NCBI GenBank assembly: GCA_023412995.1
Contig: JAEZQS010000354.1
Span: 1-8,620, forward strand
DNA length: 8,620 nt
Direction: 5' to 3'
Origin: Pseudomonadota bacterium
Lineage (GTDB): Bacteria; Pseudomonadota; Gammaproteobacteria; Xanthomonadales; Rhodanobacteraceae
Shown here: piece after piece, positions 6,038 to 8,620 of the stretch
Layout of the letters: the number at the start of each line of letters is the position of its first letter
Numbering within the stretch: position 1 is the first letter of the stretch
Notes under the pieces: model-generated
Seen by the model: the letters and a program-made list of their open reading frames with translations, nothing else
Databases searched by the model: none
What the model was told of the DNA's origin: nothing
Made by a program: the position numbers and the translations under genes

Positions 6038-7068
6038 GCGGCGGCGGCGCGCGCCAGGTCCGCTTCCACCATCCGGCGCGCGAGGCCCGCGAGGTCGAGG
6101 CTTGGCGCGAAGCCCAGCACGCGGCGCGCCTTCGCCGCATCGCCGACCAGCAGCGGTGCATCGACCGGGCGCAGCAGGGCCGGGTCGACGCGCACGCGCA
6201 CGGTCCCGCTGGCGCGGTCCAGCGCCTGCGCCGCGGTGCCCTCGCCGCGCCAGTCGAGCACGACGCCCACTGCCGCGAACGCCGCGTCGACGAAATCGCG
6301 GATCGACGAGGCGACGCCGGTGGCCAGCACGAAGTCATCGCCGCGTGCCTGCCGCGCCATGGCCGCCATCGCCGCGACATGGTCGGGCGCGTAGCCGAAA
6401 TCCCGTCGCGCATCGAGGTTGCCGAGCAGCAGCGGCTCGCTGCCGCCGCGGGCGATGCGGGCCACGCCGAGGCTGATCTTGCGCGTCACGAAGGCCACGT
6501 CGCGCAGGGGCGATTCGTGGTTGAAGAGGATGGCGCTCGATGCGCGCAGGTCGAAGCTGGCGCGCCAGCTGCCGACGGCGCCATGGGCCAGCAGCTTGGA
6601 AAGCCCGTACGGCGTGCGGGCGGCCAGCGGCGTCGCCTCGTCCTGCGGCGCAAGCGCGGGCTCGCCGAAGATCTCGGCACTCGACGCCAGCACGAAGTGC
6701 GCCCGTGCGGCGTGGCGGCGCAGCGCTTCCAGCAGGTTGATGGTGCTGATGCCGTTGGCTTCGACGCTGCCGCGCGGGTCGCGGAACGACTCGGCCACGC
6801 GCGACTGCCCGGCGAGATGGAACAGCGCGTCCGGCAGCGCGTCGGCCACGCACGCCGCGCACGCCTGCGCATCGAGCGGATCCAGCGGGGCCAGGCGCAG
6901 CCGCGGATGGCTGGCGATGCCGAGTTCCCGCAGGCGCCACAGGTCAGGCGGGCGGCCGGGCCGGTGGGTACCGGTGACGTCGCTGCCCGCGCCGAGCAGG
7001 TGCGCGGCGAGCAGGGCGCCGTCCTGGCCGGTGACACCGGTCACCAGCGCGCGTGGGATCGCACTCAT
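6034..7068 (-). CDS. gmd: GDP-mannose 4,6-dehydratase
   Basis: This 344-residue extended SDR enzyme would convert GDP-D-mannose to GDP-4-keto-6-deoxy-D-mannose, the branch point to GDP-D-rhamnose, GDP-L-fucose and related sugars. The NADP-binding loop is TGVTGQDG (G11, G14, G17). Further Gmd hallmarks are FHLAGQS (83-89), FNHESPLRD (182-190) with VTRKIS (194-199), LGNLDARRDFGYAPDHV (215-231), and the C-terminal RPVDAPLLVGD. The catalytic set maps to S130, E132, Y154 and K158, offset by two from E. coli T132, E134, Y156 and K160; the usual Thr is replaced by Ser. The LWRLRELGI segment and the MVEADL ending resemble the P. aeruginosa A-band Gmd. The ATG at 7068 overlaps the upstream stop as ATGA and is preferred over frame extension into the neighbour. 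A sugar epimerase or reductase of the same superfamily is a less likely reading. Confidence 0.82.
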   Translation of the reverse strand: MSAIPRALVTGVTGQDGALLAAHLLGAGSDVTGTHRPGRPPDLWRLRELGIASHPRLRLAPLDPLDAQACAACVADALPDALFHLAGQSRVAESFRDPRGSVEANGISTINLLEALRRHAARAHFVLASSAEIFGEPALAPQDEATPLAARTPYGLSKLLAHGAVGSWRASFDLRASSAILFNHESPLRDVAFVTRKISLGVARIARGGSEPLLLGNLDARRDFGYAPDHVAAMAAMARQARGDDFVLATGVASSIRDFVDAAFAAVGVVLDWRGEGTAAQALDRASGTVRVRVDPALLRPVDAPLLVGDAAKARRVLGFAPSLDLAGLARRMVEADLARAAAA

Positions 7069-8620
7069 GCAGGAAGGTCCGGAAAGCTGCGCAGCGATGA
7101 TTCTGCCCGATCGAGCACGTCGCGCGCGGAATGGCCCAACGGCAGCGCGACCTCGACGACGGGGATGTCGAGCAGCCGGCAGAGGATCGCGGCGGCGGAG
7201 TTCCCCTCGCGCCGCGGCTCGACCACTGCCTCGATCGCGAACACCTGCAGCCAGTCCCACAGCGCGCGGTAGGAGGGTTCGGGATCGCGCGCGTCCCAGC
7301 GGTTCCAGGCGACCACCTGGCCGCCGCGGACGAATTCGTTGCGCTCGCCGCGCGCGCGCAGCGTCCACACCTCCGCCTCCGGCCAGGCCGGCGCGTCCTC
7401 GCCCACCCACAGGAGGCGCGGCAGCGGTGCATTGTCCGCGCGCGCAGCGGCGAACACGCGCCGCACGCGCCAGTCGAGCACGCGCCGTTCGAACGAGAAC
7501 AGGGTGGCGCCGACATCGCGCTCGTAGTCCGGCCAGCGCTCGCGCAGCACCGCCATCCCGGCGGCGCCGAGCGCCGCGCGGCGCGCATCGCCGAAACTGG
7601 CGCTGCGCGCGTGCCGCACCAGCACGTTGCCGGCAATGACGTGGCGCATCCCGGCGCGTGCGGCGCGCTGGCAGAAATCGTTTTCCTCGCCGTAGCCCTG
7701 CGGGAAGGCGGCGGCGTCGAGCACGCCGGCGGCATCGATCGCGCGGCGCCGGATGTAGAGGCAGAAGCCGTTGCCGGTCGGCAGTTCGGGGCAGGCGAGG
7801 CCGGCGTGCTGCCACAGCGCTCGCGCGCTGGCGGCGAATGGCCATGCGGCAGGCAGCGGGTTGGCCTGCTCCAGTTCGGGCACGGAAAACGCGCCCGCGT
7901 TGTCGGACACCGCGGTGGCCGTGGCAATGTCCTCCGCCGCACACGCGGCGCGGCGCAGGCCGGTGAGCCACAGCGGGCCGACTTCGGCGTCGGCATTGAG
8001 GAGCACCACGTCATCCGTGCCGGCTTCGGCGATGCCGCGGTTGGCGGTCGCGGTGAAACCGAGGTTCTGCGGGTTGCGCAGCACGCGCACGCGCTCGAGG
8101 CCGGCGCAGCGCGCCAGCAGCGGGGCGATGGCGGGATCGGTGCTGGCATCGTCGATGACGAGCAGCCGCGTGCGGCCCGTAGTATGCGCGAGCACCGAGG
8201 CCAGGCAGCGCTCGACCAGCGCGGCGGCGTTGTACACCGGCACGACCACCGTCACCGCCCGTGCGCCCATGTCGCTGCCGAACGGAAGGCAGCGCGCCGG
8301 GGCCACCAGCGGCGGCGGGAACCCGTCCGCCGGCGCCGCACGCGCCGGCGCTGCACCGGCCCTACCGATGGCGACCTGCAGCGGCACCGGCAGGAGCGGC
8401 TGGCCACCGCGTCCCAGCCGCGGCATCACCTGCAGCGTCCCCGCGCCGGAAGGGGAAAACGGAAACGCGACGCGCAGCGGGTCCGGGCCGGCAAACGCGT
8501 CGTCGCTGAAAGGGACGCCATCGACGTCGAGCGCGACGCGCCCGCTCGTCCCCGGCACGAATGCCAGCGTGGCCGCGGCGCCATCCCAGGACAGCGCGCG
8601 AAGCGGCGGCTGCGCTGCAG
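7065..8620 (-). CDS. Multidomain family 2 glycosyltransferase, 5' end beyond the window
   Basis: The frame is open to the right edge (517 residues visible) with coherent sequence upstream of an in-frame GTG at 8558, so the gene starts outside the window. The first ~115 visible residues (LDVDGV, LRVAFPFSP, GTLQVMPRLG) look like a beta-rich accessory domain. A GT-A domain follows from VTVVVPVYNAAALVERC, with IDDAST, the donor/metal motif LNADAEV (near 7983-7997) and GYGEENDFCQRAARAG, common in rhamnosyl- and galactosyltransferase-like GT2 enzymes. After about 130 more residues comes a region (RLLWVGEDAP, ILCRLLDIPVVEVALPLG) vaguely like the N-terminal half of a GT4 domain but ending early. An internal ATG at 8270 before the GT2 domain lacks a ribosome binding site, so a fused protein is more likely. 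There are no membrane spans. Its stop overlaps the gmd start, placing it in the same glycan operon. Confidence 0.82.
   Translation of the reverse strand, partial: AAQPPLRALSWDGAAATLAFVPGTSGRVALDVDGVPFSDDAFAGPDPLRVAFPFSPSGAGTLQVMPRLGRGGQPLLPVPLQVAIGRAGAAPARAAPADGFPPPLVAPARCLPFGSDMGARAVTVVVPVYNAAALVERCLASVLAHTTGRTRLLVIDDASTDPAIAPLLARCAGLERVRVLRNPQNLGFTATANRGIAEAGTDDVVLLNADAEVGPLWLTGLRRAACAAEDIATATAVSDNAGAFSVPELEQANPLPAAWPFAASARALWQHAGLACPELPTGNGFCLYIRRRAIDAAGVLDAAAFPQGYGEENDFCQRAARAGMRHVIAGNVLVRHARSASFGDARRAALGAAGMAVLRERWPDYERDVGATLFSFERRVLDWRVRRVFAAARADNAPLPRLLWVGEDAPAWPEAEVWTLRARGERNEFVRGGQVVAWNRWDARDPEPSYRALWDWLQVFAIEAVVEPRREGNSAAAILCRLLDIPVVEVALPLGHSARDVLDRAESSLRSFPDLPA

Noticed and set aside
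5195..6394. A 399-codon + strand frame opposite the GT4 and gmd genes
   Set aside because: It has no recognisable motif and crosses two well-supported genes; it is an antisense shadow.

Overview
The window is GC-rich (roughly 70% by eye), with dense coding and G/C-biased third positions. An MtfA-type peptidase, a GDP-mannose 4,6-dehydratase resembling the Pseudomonas A-band enzyme, and a palindrome-rich intergenic element together suggest a high-GC gammaproteobacterium, perhaps Xanthomonadaceae/Lysobacteraceae. This placement is an inference; no rRNA or other marker gene is present.

Layout, left half (mostly + strand). Bases 1-68 may hold the 5' tip of a minus-strand gene. Bases 69-300 form a regulatory region: a near-consensus sigma-54 promoter (206-221) preceded by a TGTCCG/CGGACA palindrome within a run of phased GTCC repeats, an arrangement like an enhancer-binding-protein target. 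It points at a small secreted Gly/Asp-rich protein of unknown function (301-666). An MtfA-family (M90) zinc peptidase follows (763-1545). Next is a 920-residue exported C25 (gingipain-like) cysteine peptidase (1692-4454) with a recognisable His/Cys pair.

Middle. Bases 4455-4879 separate two convergent transcription units and hold no credible gene. They contain at least six back-to-back hairpins (4559-4694), flanked by imperfect direct and inverted repeats built on ACACGAAGCAC. This looks like a dispersed REP/BIME-like repeat that may also terminate transcription.

Right half (minus strand). Three genes read leftwards with two 4-bp ATGA overlaps: a family 2 glycosyltransferase running off the right edge (7065-8620), a GDP-mannose 4,6-dehydratase (6034-7068) and a family 4 glycosyltransferase (4880-6037). 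They form the promoter-distal end of a polysaccharide operon (LPS O-chain or exopolysaccharide). The dehydratase would make GDP-4-keto-6-deoxymannose, and the transferases would build the chain, possibly with D-rhamnose. No reductase to finish GDP-D-rhamnose is present in the window.

The best candidates for something undescribed are the sigma-54-controlled secreted small protein and the intergenic hairpin array. The enzymes belong to known families.
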